A DNA stretch of 64,000 nucleotides, taken from assembly GCA_002812745.2 (NCBI GenBank), contig NCSJ02000019.1, positions 186,001 through 250,000 on the forward strand, given 5' to 3'. The DNA comes from Scytalidium lignicola (Eukaryota; Ascomycota; Leotiomycetes). This document shows positions 51,254 to 62,639 of the stretch, one piece after another. The position numbers and the translations under genes were made by a program. Positions within the stretch are counted from its first letter, which is position 1. The number at the start of each line of letters is the position of its first letter. The notes beneath the pieces are model-generated. The model was given only the letters and a program-made list of their open reading frames with translations. It ran no database searches and was not told where the DNA came from.

Positions 51254-54132
51254 ATGAAGTTCAATATCGAGTTAGCTTTTCATGTTGTTTCAGCTGGAAA
51301 TATGTGTTGACACGGCTGTAGTGACCTCCCGGTTCTCTTTCCCTATCCACGAATTTACCCAGGTATTCAGAGCTACACAGAATCAGTGAAATTGTTTACT
51401 AATATTTTTTACAGAACAATATGCGTATGTTAACATCTATTTCTGGAGATATGGTGTACTAATGCTTTCTGGATATGAAGCTATATGTGCGACCTAAAAA
51501 GTGAGTATCACCGTTTACTAATAAGGATCATGAGCTTACTTTCTGATATAGAAACTCTAGATGCTGGAGGGCACTGTGTATTAGAAATGCCGTCAGGGAC
51601 TGGGAAGACAGTATCACTTCTGTCTCTCATTGTAGCATATCAGCAGTATTACCCAGAGCATCGGAAGCTGATATACTGCTCACGTGAGGGAGCTGGACCT
51701 GATATATCCCAGAGTAGCCTTGACTGACGTATATAGGGACAATGTCGGAGATTGAAAAAGCATTAGCAGAGCTGAAAGCACTTATGAAATATAGAGCAGA
51801 GCAGCTTGGGAAAGTTGAAGATTTTCGTGGGTTAGGATTGACTAGTCGAAAGAACCTATGTTTACACCCCTCTGTCAGACGTGAGAAGAGTGGTGCAGTT
51901 GTTGATGCTAGATGTCGAAGTTTGACTGCAGGGTTTGTGAGGGAGAAGAGGGAACGAGGGGAAGATGTGCCTACTTGTATATATCACGACGTAAGGGTGT
52001 TTACTCTCGAGGACGATGACTAGCTTGCTGATATATCTAGAATCTCGACCTCCTTGAACCTCACAACCTGATCCCAAACGGCGTATGGACATTAGACGGC
52101 ATCATGCGATATGGCGAAGAACACAAGCAGTGTCCATACTTCACATCAAGAAGAATGGTATGTTGTACACTCTTTTCTATATTCATAGGTGAAGCCTCTA
52201 ATTCAATAGATGTCATTCTGCAATGTTATCATCTACTCATACCATTATTTACTCGACCCGAAAATTGCCGAGAGAGTCTCCAAGGAGCTATCTAAGGATT
52301 GTATTGTCGTGTTCGACGAAGCTCATAACATTGATAATGTCTGCATAGAATCTTTAAGCACTGATATTACAGAAGACTCTCTGCGCAAGGCTTCACGGGG
52401 CGCTCAGAGTCTAGAACAAAAGATCGCAGAGATGAAGGACAGTGATGCAGATAAACTGAAAGATGAATATGCAAAGCTTGTAGAGGGACTTCGAGATGCG
52501 GATGAAGCTCGTCAGGAAGAAGCATTTATGTCCAACCCAGGTGCGTTCTTTCTGCTTCTTGCCATCTAATATTATCTAACTGTACTGTGAAGTGCTTCCA
52601 GATGACCTCCTCAAAGAGGCTGTTCCGGGGAACATTCGAAGGGCCGAGCATTTCGTGGCGTTTCTCAAGAGATTTGTAGAGTATTTAAAGGTGAGATCGA
52701 TTATTTCCCCTACGCTTAAAACAGGAATCTAATATGGTATTAGACTAGAATGAAAGTCAGACAAGTAATTTCGGAAACACCGCCTTCATTCCTTGCGCAT
52801 CTCAAGGAGTATACTTTTATTGAGAAAAAGCCTTTGCGATTTTGTGCCGAACGGTTAACCTCCCTAGTCCGTACCCTCGAGTTAACAAATATAGAGGACT
52901 ACCAGCCCCTTCAAGAAGTTGCGACGTTCGCGACTCTTGTAGCAACTTATGAAAAAGGCTTCCTTCTTATTCTTGAACCTTACGAATCCGATACTGCGGA
53001 GGTACCTAACCCTATTCTACACTTTACATGTCTGGATGCAGCAATAGCCATAAAGCCAGTCTTTGATCGTTTTAGCTCTGTCATCATCACATCTGGAACT
53101 ATATCACCCCTGGAAATGTATCCAAAAATGCTAGGATTTACCACGGTCGTACAAGAGTCATATAGTATGACTCTTGCACGGCGTTCTTTCTTGCCCATGA
53201 TTGTAACTCGTGGCTCAGACCAGGTTGCGATATCTTCTGGTTTTCAGGTTAGAAATGAACCATCAGTGGTTCGTAATTATGGGAACCTCCTCACCGAATT
53301 TTCAAAAATAACACCTGATGGCATGGTTGTATTTTTCCCATCATACTTATACATGGAGTCTATCATTAGCATGTGGCAAGGGATGGGTATCTTGGACGAA
53401 GTGTGGAAGTATAAGCTCATCCTTGTGGAAACACCAGATGCCCAAGAAACTTCCTTGGCTTTAGAGACCTACCGCACAGCTTGTTGCAATGGCCGTGGAG
53501 CTATTCTTTTGTGTGTGGCTCGGGGAAAGGTTAGTGAAGGAATTGATTTCGATCATCAATATGGCCGCACTGTGTTATGTATTGGAGTTCCATTCCAGTA
53601 CACGGAATCCCGAATACTGAAGGCAAGGCTTGAATTCCTTCGGGAAACATACAGAATTAGGGAGAATGACTTCCTTTCTTTTGATGCAATGAGGCATGCG
53701 GCTCAGTGTCTGGGTCGAGTTCTCAGAGGGAAGGATGATTACGGGATTATGGTCTTGGCAGACAGAAGATTTTTGAAGAAGAGAAATCAGCTACCGAAAT
53801 GGATCAATCAAGCAATCTTGGATAGTGAGATTAATTTAAGCACCGATATGGCGGTGGGAAGCGCAAAGAAATTCTTAAAAAGCATGGCCCAACCTTTTAA
53901 GTCAAAGGACCAAGAAGGTATTAGCACCTGGAGCCTTGCAGATTTAGAGAAATTTAAAGAAAAACAGGAGGAGGAGACAATCAGAGCTCTCAGAGATGCA
54001 CAAATCTCTGGTCATGTAGAACAAATGCAGGGAATAAGGGAAGGAAATGAGCAAATAGTTGCTAAGGAAGATGAACTTGGATTCGAGGACGAAGAGTTGG
54101 AGGCGGAAATGATGCAGTTGGATGGCCCTTGA
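51254..54132 (+). CDS. RAD3: TFIIH DNA helicase Rad3 / XPD
   Basis: 5'-3' iron-sulfur helicase of TFIIH, required for nucleotide excision repair and a structural part of the Pol II initiation machinery. Ten exons: 51254-51270, 51322-51362, 51415-51424, 51481-51500, 51552-51683, 51737-51990, 52041-52157, 52210-52540, 52593-52690 and 52744-54132, 2409 nt, 802 residues. The first four exons are 17, 41, 10 and 20 nt and rebuild the family start [20 protein letters not shown] and then QYAYMCDLK. Walker A is MPSGTGKT, the DEAH box is VVFDEAHN, and motif VI is [14 protein letters not shown]. Four Fe-S cysteines are in place ([26 protein letters not shown]). The C-terminal tail is acidic ([15 protein letters not shown]). 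Non-ATG frames inside are artefacts of the introns. Confidence 0.97.
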
Positions 54133-54331
54133 AATTGTTTACAAATGAATTGAAACATATTGATCAGTGTTAAGTACTTTGGCAGGCTAATAAACACACG
54201 ACCTCAAAGCAATAAGACATAAAGGATACCGTGCTCATATGACTAGGTAGGTGTTTGGTATCATTAACGATCATTAATATACTAAGAGAACTAGTATAGC
54301 CGTAAACCTACAACTTTTACACCCCACCAAT

Positions 54332-55849
54332 CTATTTCATACTTTTTGCTAAGGCCCAGAAATTTTCCATCTTGGCTCTTGCCAATGCTTCCCTTGCGCT
54401 GCTGTCAGTTTCACAAACTTTACTTCCAAACTTCCTGAATGCTCTCGCCTTTTCCTCCCCTTCAAATACTAGGATGCACTTATTTAGTGTCATATCTTTT
54501 AGTTCTCCTTTCTCATCCTCTGCTTTTAGCCAGTCAGCTAGAGCTTCTGCTTTGGTATCTTCTCTGATGCGGGTCGGCGAATTCTCTGTCCAGTCAATTC
54601 GCTGAAGCATGAGCTTTCGATACTTCCTAATACTGTGCTCGCCCCCCTCGACAATGACTAGATTGAAACGTGGATGCATGATGCAGATGCCTGTGAGTGC
54701 CATCTGCTCAGCATTTTTGGCGATCTTGAATCGATGACTTCCATTTGCGAGATTACTAATCTTGAACACCATCATATGTATACCTTTCGCTGCATCTTTT
54801 TCTTGATTAACAGCAAGCTTCTCGTGACGCTGTTCTTTCGTTAACTTTCGGTTTTCGTTCATTTCAACGTGTGACTGATGGCGGGCAGCGATCTCTCGGT
54901 TGACACGGGCCTCAACTGCCGTGGGGTCCTTGACTGCTTCTTCACCTAATACACGCATAAGGTTCCCCTTCTTCACTTTTGGAGGAGGCGCAGGCTCCAA
55001 GCCTAAACGGATTTTTGCCTGCTGTTCTTTCAGTTCTGCCATTCGTCGTTGCCGTCGAAGTTTAGCCTGTTCTTTTGCAGTAAGAAACATCGGCTTAGGC
55101 GGAGGAGCGTTTATTTCTTGTGGTGGTTCAAGTTGAACGGGGTGTTGGATGTATTCTGTAATAACTGAATCTGGAGTATCAATCTTGAGTGCAGTCGGAT
55201 CATCGATGGTATCATATGACTTAGAATCCAATAATCCTTCATCCCACCATTCAACATCTGGGGGCGCTTCAACAAGGAAGTTTTTCTCTGTATCAAGGTC
55301 TTCATCCACGCCGATTCTCCGTGATGCTTCTGCAATCTTCCGTTTCAACGCTTCAAGATCGGCCTGCCTTCGTAGTGCTGCTGCCTGTGCAATATATTTG
55401 CCTTTCTGGTTGAACACTAGTTGTCGTGAATGTCTGGTTTTCAATGTGGCGGTTTGACTACCAAGGCTGTTATCAAAATACGGATTATTTCGAATCTCCT
55501 CCGTAGATGGGCCAGACAGATCGAGCTGCTTCTTAGGTTTGGTTGTAGGTTTTTCTTGTTGGGAACGAGCATTTCCGATACTTGTTGCAAATTTTGGAGC
55601 AATAGTTTTTGATGGTTTATATTGACCCAGATCCTGAAGAGCTGGATGAAGATCGACATTCAATCCACCTCTGGCTAAGGCTGGATGCAAGCCAACATTT
55701 AGACCACCCTTAGCTTTACTACTGCCCACAGCAGCAGCTACTCTAGCCTTCAGCGACGCGAGCTTCTCTGCAGCAGATTCTGGCTTCCCGACGCGGCTGG
55801 CTTGATCAAGTCGTGGAGAGAGGATAGGTGATGCACTCCCTCGTTCCAT
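54332..55849 (-). CDS. PRP3: U4/U6 snRNP splicing factor Prp3
   Basis: Component of the U4/U6-U5 tri-snRNP that contacts U4/U6 RNA and is needed before spliceosome activation. Single exon of 505 residues from ATG 55849 (MERGSASPILSPRLDQ); the longer frame to 55891 begins with GTG. The N-terminal part has the repeated GGLNVGLHPAL / GGLNVDLHPAL motif typical of Prp3. The centre is basic and helical (AKLRRQRRMAELKEQQAKIR, then GNLMRVLGEEAVKDPTAVEA). The C-terminal domain (GICIMHPRFNLVIVEGGEHS, then KYRKLMLQRIDW) is the conserved Prp3 C-terminal fold. Divergent from RPA190 and convergent with RAD3 (200 bases between stops). An upstream small exon cannot be excluded. Confidence 0.94.
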   Translation of the reverse strand: MERGSASPILSPRLDQASRVGKPESAAEKLASLKARVAAAVGSSKAKGGLNVGLHPALARGGLNVDLHPALQDLGQYKPSKTIAPKFATSIGNARSQQEKPTTKPKKQLDLSGPSTEEIRNNPYFDNSLGSQTATLKTRHSRQLVFNQKGKYIAQAAALRRQADLEALKRKIAEASRRIGVDEDLDTEKNFLVEAPPDVEWWDEGLLDSKSYDTIDDPTALKIDTPDSVITEYIQHPVQLEPPQEINAPPPKPMFLTAKEQAKLRRQRRMAELKEQQAKIRLGLEPAPPPKVKKGNLMRVLGEEAVKDPTAVEARVNREIAARHQSHVEMNENRKLTKEQRHEKLAVNQEKDAAKGIHMMVFKISNLANGSHRFKIAKNAEQMALTGICIMHPRFNLVIVEGGEHSIRKYRKLMLQRIDWTENSPTRIREDTKAEALADWLKAEDEKGELKDMTLNKCILVFEGEEKARAFRKFGSKVCETDSSAREALARAKMENFWALAKSMK

Positions 55850-56221
55850 GTTGATTGCTTTTTTTATTTTGTAGGATAATGAATGCTGCACTAGTCCTTA
55901 ACAGTGGGAAAATCCATCTATCTTCGGCTCTCACTCATAGTTGACAGGAGGCAAAATTCGACTGGGTTGCCAGGGAAGGCTGAATGTCCAGAGCATCCTA
56001 AAACGCCAAGCCTGATATCCAAGATCTTGCTCACGTGAAAGCCTTATTTTCTGCCATGCAAAATCCTCTGACCGCCCTAGAACTTTTGTATCCCTCTACA
56101 AAACCGCAAAGTTTCTAAAATTGCTTGAGACAGATGCTAAATTTACGGACTCGAATGCATCTGTCGGACTGATTGGGACTTGCTGGATTCGACGGGATCC
56201 TCTAGTAAGGAACCAGCTAAA
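55850..56221. promoter_or_regulatory. Divergent promoter between PRP3 and RPA190
   Basis: About 370 bases between divergent ATGs. It contains one CACGTGA (near 56032) and no supportable gene. Confidence 0.5.
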
Positions 56222-59200
56222 ATGAACATCTCTCAGTCAATTCCGTCTGCAATTGGCAGGGTGGATTTTGCATTTCTCTCCGCCGCCGAGATCAAATGTT
56301 TGTCTGTGAAGAAGATACAGAATCCCATTACTTTCGATACTTTATTGCATCCTGTCCCAGGAGGCTTGTATGATCCAGCACTTGGGGCACAAGGGGATAC
56401 ATTGTAAGTGAAGTAGCCACACTGGCGATTGTTTTCTCACCATATTTCAGATGCACTACATGTAATTTAGGGGCTTTCGCATGCCCTGGCCATGTTGGTC
56501 ATATCGATCTCCCTATTCCTGTATATCACCCAACATTTCTTGATCAGGTATTACGGCTTCTGCGATCCAAATGTGTCTATTGTCATTATCTCAAGATGTC
56601 GAGGAAGGACGTGAATCGCTATATATGCAAGCTTCGCTTAATACAGCACGGCCTCCTCAGTGCGGCGGAGGAGATCGACAATATCGAGGTCTCAGAGGAT
56701 AAAGGAACCGACGGTGATGGTAGTGAAGATTCGGAGGAAGAATCAGCAGTCGATAGGGTTATACAACGGAGAAACCAGTTTGTGAAGAAATCAATTAAAG
56801 CTGCAAGGGTATCTTCCTGGGAATGGGAGCTGGAGAAAAACGAAGGAGTTGCTAGAGCGCGACGAGACGTAGTTAAAGATTTCCTCAGAACCATTGCAGT
56901 TGGGAAAGCGTGTAGTAACTGCAATGGCATCTCACCAGGATATCGAAGAGATCGTTACGTTAAAATTTTCGAAAAGTCTCTTAGCCTCAAAGAGAAGGCT
57001 AAAATGGCTCAAGGAAAATATAATGCTGTCAATGCTGTCATCTTAACCCATCAAGGGAAGCATGCTGAAGGAGATATCGATGAAGGAATTGCAGATATTG
57101 ATCTGTCGACTGATGCCGAGGATGAAGGTGAAGGAGAGGATCTTGATGTGGAAGGGGATATAGTCATGGAAGATCTTGCCATGAAGCAAAAGACGTCCAA
57201 ACCTAAAGTTACACCTACTCCACAACGATTTGTAAGTGCTACTGAGGTTAAGGCAAGTCTTGATCTCCTATTTGAGAAGGAACAAGAGATACTCTCTCTT
57301 GTCTATCATTCTCGGTCCAATGCCAGAAAGCCGACTAAAGTTACAGCAGAAATGTTTTTCCTACAAACACTGCTTGTACCACCAAACAAATACCGTCCCG
57401 GTGATCGGACAGGAGACGGGGAGGTCAACGAAGCTGCACAGAATTCCTTATATAAACTTATTCTTAGAAACTGCGAAACTATAAATCAGATATATCATGA
57501 CATAACGAACCCGGATAGAGCGGGTTCAAATCCTTCTTTACGGAAACGAGACTTTGACGATCTGCAGGAGGCTTCGATTCAGCTACAAGATGCAGTGAAT
57601 TCTCTAATTGATCGTGATCGAAACCCAGTGCAGGGTGCTGCGGGCAAGAAGAATGAGGATGGTATTAAGCAAAAACTGGAAAAGAAAGAAGGATTATTCA
57701 GAAAGAATATGATGGGAAAGCGTGTGAACTTCGCAGCACGTAGTGTCATATCTCCTGATCCAAATATTGAGACAAATGAGATTGGAGTACCGCCAGTTTT
57801 CGCAAAGAAGTTGACTTATCCAGAACCTGTTACAAGTCATAACTTCAAGGAGATGCGACAGGCGGTGATTAATGGTGTCGATAAGTGGCCTGGCGCAGCA
57901 GCCATCGAGAATGAGAATGGCCAGGTTATCAATTTACGGTCTAGAACTCAAGACGAGCGACTAGCTCTTGCAAACCAGCTCCTCGCACCTTCCAGCAACC
58001 ATACTAACGGTGCCCGAAACAAGAAGGTTCATCGTCACCTCACCAATGGAGATGTGGTGTTGATGAATCGTCAGCCAACATTGCACAAACCTTCTATAAT
58101 GGGTCATAGAGCAAGAGTACTACCTGGGGAGAAGACTATACGAATGCATTATGCAAATTGCAATACCTACAATGCAGATTTTGACGGAGATGAGATGAAT
58201 ATGCATTTCCCACAAACTGAAATTGCGCGAGCAGAAGCACTGCAAATTGCTGACACAGACCACCAATATCTTGTTGCAACGTCTGGAAAGCCTTTAAGAG
58301 GTCTTATTCAGGATCATATCTCCGTGTCTGTATGGATGTGCAATAGGGATACCTTTTTCGACCGGGCAACCTATCAGCAGTTGATATACAACTGTCTCCG
58401 CCCAGAGGCAGGCCACACTGTCGGCGAACGAATTGAGACAGTACCTCCCGCGATTATTAAACCAAAGCCGCTCTGGACTGGAAAACAGGTGATAACCACC
58501 ATTCTGAAGAATATTAAGCCGATTGATTGTTCTCCGCTAGTTCTCACAAGCAAGCCGTCTACTTCTGGTGATAAATGGGGACCTAATTCAGAAGAAGGCA
58601 TCGTTTATTTTAAAGATGGAGAGTTCATTTCTGGTATTCTCGATAAAGCTCAGATAGGACCAAGTGGGGGAGGCCTCATCCATTCAGTGCACGAAGTTTA
58701 CGGTCCAACGGTCGCTGGTAAAATGCTCAGCATACTTGGTCGTTTACTAACCAAATTCCTACATATGCGAGCATTCACTTGCGGAATGGATGACCTGCGG
58801 TTAACCTCAGCTGGTGAACAAGCTCGGAAGGAAAAGTTAGCAGAGGCGGATTACATTGGCCTAGAGGTTGCTTCGAAATACGTTACCTTAGAGGATAGGA
58901 AGCCTACGGGCACTGATGCTGAACTCTTGAATCGACTGGGGGATGTCTTAAGAGATGATACTAAGCAGGCTGGATTAGATATGATGATGAACAAAAGATC
59001 TGGAGAGCTTTCTTCGGCTGTCACAAAGGCTTGTTTGCCAAAAGGACTGGTAAAACAATTTCCTAAGAATCAGATGCAAAATATGACGGTTTCTGGTGCT
59101 AAAGGATCAGCTGTCAATGCAAATCTTATTTCATGTAATCTTGGACAGCAAGTTCTGGAGGGCCGTCGAGTTCCAGTGATGGTTAGTGGCAAGTCGCTTC

Positions 59201-61422
59201 CTTGCTTCAGACCATTTGAGACGAATATTAGAGCTGGTGGTTATATTGTTAATCGTTTCTTAACTGGCATACGACCACAGGAGTATTATTTCCACGCAAT
59301 GGCTGGCCGAGAGGGTCTGATCGACACCGCAGTCAAGACATCCAGATCCGGCTACCTGCAGAGATGCCTTATCAAAGGTATGGAAGGGCTACGAGTTGAA
59401 TATGACACTTCCGTTCGGGATTCCGATGGTTCTATGGTTCAATTCTTGTACGGAGAGGATGGCCTAGATGTTACTAAACAAAAGCATCTGACAGATTTCA
59501 AATTTCTCTTAGAAAATCTTCACTCCGAGCTTGCTCATCAAAGCTATGGCGATACTCGACATGCTCCAATATTTGACAATAAAGATGTCATACTAAAACG
59601 AATGAAGAGAGCTATTAAGCATGCTAAGGCCAACGACACTAACGGACCGGATCCAGTTCTTTCGGAATTCAATCCTGGAAGATTTGGATATGTTACTTCC
59701 GAGAAATTCTTTGACGCGATGACAGAGTATCTAAAGAATAATGGAGATGGTCTCGTTTTAAACAAGGATAATCCAAGGGGTGTGGCTACTCGCAAGAATC
59801 TGGAGCCTGTTTTTGCAACCAAGTATTTGAGATCCGTTGTCGATCCCGGAGAAGCCGTTGGAATTGTTGCAGGCCAGTCAGTAGGTGAGCCATCCACTCA
59901 GATGACTCTTAATACTTTCCATTTAGCTGGTCATTCTGCAAAAAACGTTACACTAGGTATTCCTCGCCTAAGAGAAATTGTCATGACAGCAAGCAATCAC
60001 ATCTCAACCCCAACAATGACTCTCCGCCTCAATCCAGAACTGTCAGGGAAAGATGGAGAAAGGTTTGCAAAGGCTATAAGCGTATTATCACTTGCTGAAG
60101 TTCTAGACAAAGCTACCGTCAAGGAACGCATCGGGCGGGGTATTGGACATGCTCATGCTAAGATATACGACGTCCATATTCAACTCTTCCCTTCCAAAGA
60201 GTATACGGAGACGTATGCTATCGATGTAGCAGATGTGTTGGATACGTTAGAGAAGAAGTTCGCTACGAGATTGCAACTTCTAACCAGAAAGGCTCTTGGT
60301 AAGAAGAAGGCGGAGAGGTCGCTGAGCGCAGCGGCAAATACTGCTGCTGTTCCAGAGATTGGACAATCTATTGGGACTATAGAGGAAGCTCAAAGGGTAG
60401 ACATCGAAAGGGATGTTGATCAGGATGAAGAGGATGAGGATGGAGAGGATGACGCAACCAATGCCAAACAGCGGTCCAACCGTGCGGAGGCTGTGAGTTA
60501 CGAGGCCAACGATGAAGAGGATGACGCCGTTCAAGCGCAAATGCAGAAAGACGATGATGCTGGGAATGAGGAGGATATGGAAGACGAAGGAATCGGAGGC
60601 AGTCCAAGAGAGCCTTCTGATGATACTGACGATGAACCATCAAATAAGAGTCATGGACGGCCATCTGGATCTAAAGAAGTAGCAGAAGAGCGCGAAGCTG
60701 AAGTGATGAAAAAGAACACAGACATCACAAAGTTCCGCTTTGATGAGGCAAACGGAGAGTGGTGTAGAGTGACACTCGAATATGACGCTACTGTCCCCAA
60801 AGTTCTTATGCTCTCGATAGTAGAGCAGGCTCTTCGCTCCTCTGTGATTCAACAGATTTCCGGGTTGAAAACATGCACATACGATCCTGAGTATGAAGTT
60901 AAAAATCCCCAAACAGGCAAGCTTGAAAAGATTGCTGTTGTGCACACCGAAGGTGTTAACCTCAAGGCAATGCAATCATACTCTTCTTTCATCAACCCCA
61001 ATACCATCCAGACCAATGATATTGCTGCAATACTATCAATTTACGGAGTAGAAGCTTGCCGGGCAACCATCGTTAAGGAGTTGTCTGCTGTCTTCAGCGG
61101 TCACGGTATCCAAGTTGATCAGCGACATCTGAATCTGATTGCAGACTTCATGACGAGAGGCGGGGGATTCAGCCCGTTCAATCGAAATGGCCTGAGAGGC
61201 AGTGTGAGTCCTTTCATGAAGATGAGTTTTGAGACTACGGTGGGGTTCTTAGCCGATGCGGTCTTGGATGGTGATTGGGATGATCTTAAAAACCCAAGTA
61301 GCAGGATTGTCATTGGACGGACAAGTAAGGTTGGTACTGGTGCATTTGATGTGTTGACTCAAGTACCAACGGCACCTCTGGAGGCTCAGAATAAGAAGAA
61401 AAGTTTAGAGGATTTTATATGA
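56222..61422 (+). CDS. RPA190: RNA polymerase I largest subunit (A190)
   Basis: Catalytic beta'-like subunit of RNA polymerase I, which makes the large rRNA precursor in the nucleolus. Two exons, 56222-56403 and 56451-61422, 5154 nt, 1717 residues. The intron splits the start of the clamp zinc site, rebuilt as LCTTCNLGAFACPGHVGHID. The metal-binding NADFDGDEMN is near residue 635 after LHKPSIMGHRARVLPGEKT; the bridge-helix and trigger-loop region is seen at REGLIDTAVKTSRSGYLQR and PSTQMTLNTFHLAGHSAKNV. An acidic insert of Pol I type (DQDEEDEDGEDDATNAK and neighbours) lies near residues 1380-1450. GIEVD-like restoration at GVEACRATIVKELSAVF and the end TGAFDVLTQVP fit the jaw and C-terminal region. 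No frame break. Confidence 0.97.
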
Positions 61423-62318
61423 TATAAATACTTTGTTATGGAAGGAGTTAAAAATGGGTGAGGCTGGGAGGATTGTCTCCTTGTGACTAGCATTTGCATT
61501 GTATTGAAAAAAACTATGGTGTATATTGGAGTAATGAATCACAGAATGTCAAAACACAAAGCTAGACTTTGGTGTTTGATATCATCATGTTAAGTTTTGA
61601 TAGGAATCACATTACGTGGCCCTCAAAAAGAATTTGCTTTGTTTCTCCCAAGCAGCAGGGTTTTGATTCGATTCAAGAAAACTTGGAAACATAAACAAAT
61701 ACCGCTCCCAATACACATATAGTTTATATACATACATGCTACCATTCCATCCAACCCAAGATTATGCCCAAGAAGCTAAAAGCAGCTCGTAAATTTCAAC
61801 CAACGAGGGAGATCCCCCCCTCGCTTACCTAATTCAGAAACCCTATCATTCCCTAACTTATAACTATCGTAATATATCTTCGTAACCGTAAACCAAACCA
61901 AGCCACAAAAACAAAAAAACAAAAACAAAAACAAAATCACGTTTTCGTCAAAGGAATCAGTCCTTCTCTTTCTCTTTCGTATCAATGGGTCAAACTAGAT
62001 CTGAAATCCCTTCTGGGACCGACCATGAACAAATGACCAGCAAATTTTATGTATAGGTGACGATGATGAATNAAAAAACGGTGCCAGCGGGTTCGGCGAC
62101 AGCTACCTGAGCTGCATATGCATAGATGGAAGAAGAAGAAATATCGTAATATCGTCCAAAAATAGAGAATGTCGTAAATCTGAGATCTTGAGAAGATCCA
62201 CCACACAAAGAAAAGATAAAATGTTAAATCCCAAATCATAACCAGGTATGCGTCCCAATCCATGACCATTCCAGAAAAACCAACAGAGCAGAATAATCGC
62301 TGCCCTCAGTTAGAACTG
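61423..62318. other. Convergent interval, RPA190 and PPS1 3' sides
   Basis: About 900 bases between convergent stops. It contains an A-rich repeat of CAAAAA type at 61906-61936, an N at 62072 beside an A run, and a stretch of C at 61815-61820. No gene is supportable. Confidence 0.5.
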
Positions 62319-62626
62319 TCACCTTGCATAAGGTTTATTCATGGCTGCAATCTCTCTCGCAATATCCGGCCATTCGAGCTCTCTCTTGAATTTCCTATCC
62401 CGGGACCGCGCAGCAGCGAGATGTTCTTCCCACTTCAGTAACTCGTAGGAGAAACGAAGATGGGGTTGGATGATGACATTAAGCCGTCGTGCTCTCACGA
62501 AACAATATGCACGAGGGAAACTGAGTCCCAGCGATCGCATCGCCTCGGCAATACAAATAGTTGCACTCCGGGATACGCCTACGCGGCAATGGACCAGCGT
62601 CGCAGTACCATTACGTTTGCCTCGAT
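62319..62626 (-). CDS. PPS1: Dual-specificity phosphatase Pps1-like, last exon only
   Basis: Dual-specificity (Tyr and Ser/Thr) protein phosphatase. The exon holds the P-loop VHCRVGVSRSAT, with Cys nucleophile and Arg, and the family-typical continuation LGLSFPRAYCFVRARRLNVI and QPHLRFSYELLKWEEHLAAA, which closely resembles yeast Pps1. The stop is at 62319-62321. A splice acceptor (CCACTAG) sits just upstream at 62627-62628, and the frame is closed by a TAA about 35 bases further. The rest of the protein, expected to be several hundred residues including the general-acid loop, is not found in the remaining 1.3 kb, where the sequence turns AT-rich with Ns at 62699 and 62701. It is either truncated by insertion or deletion, or cut by an assembly join. 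Confidence 0.85.
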
Positions 62627-62639
62627 CTAGTGGGGTGTA

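Noticed and set aside
59544..59897. 117-codon frame on the minus strand
   Set aside because: Antisense to a strongly conserved part of RPA190.
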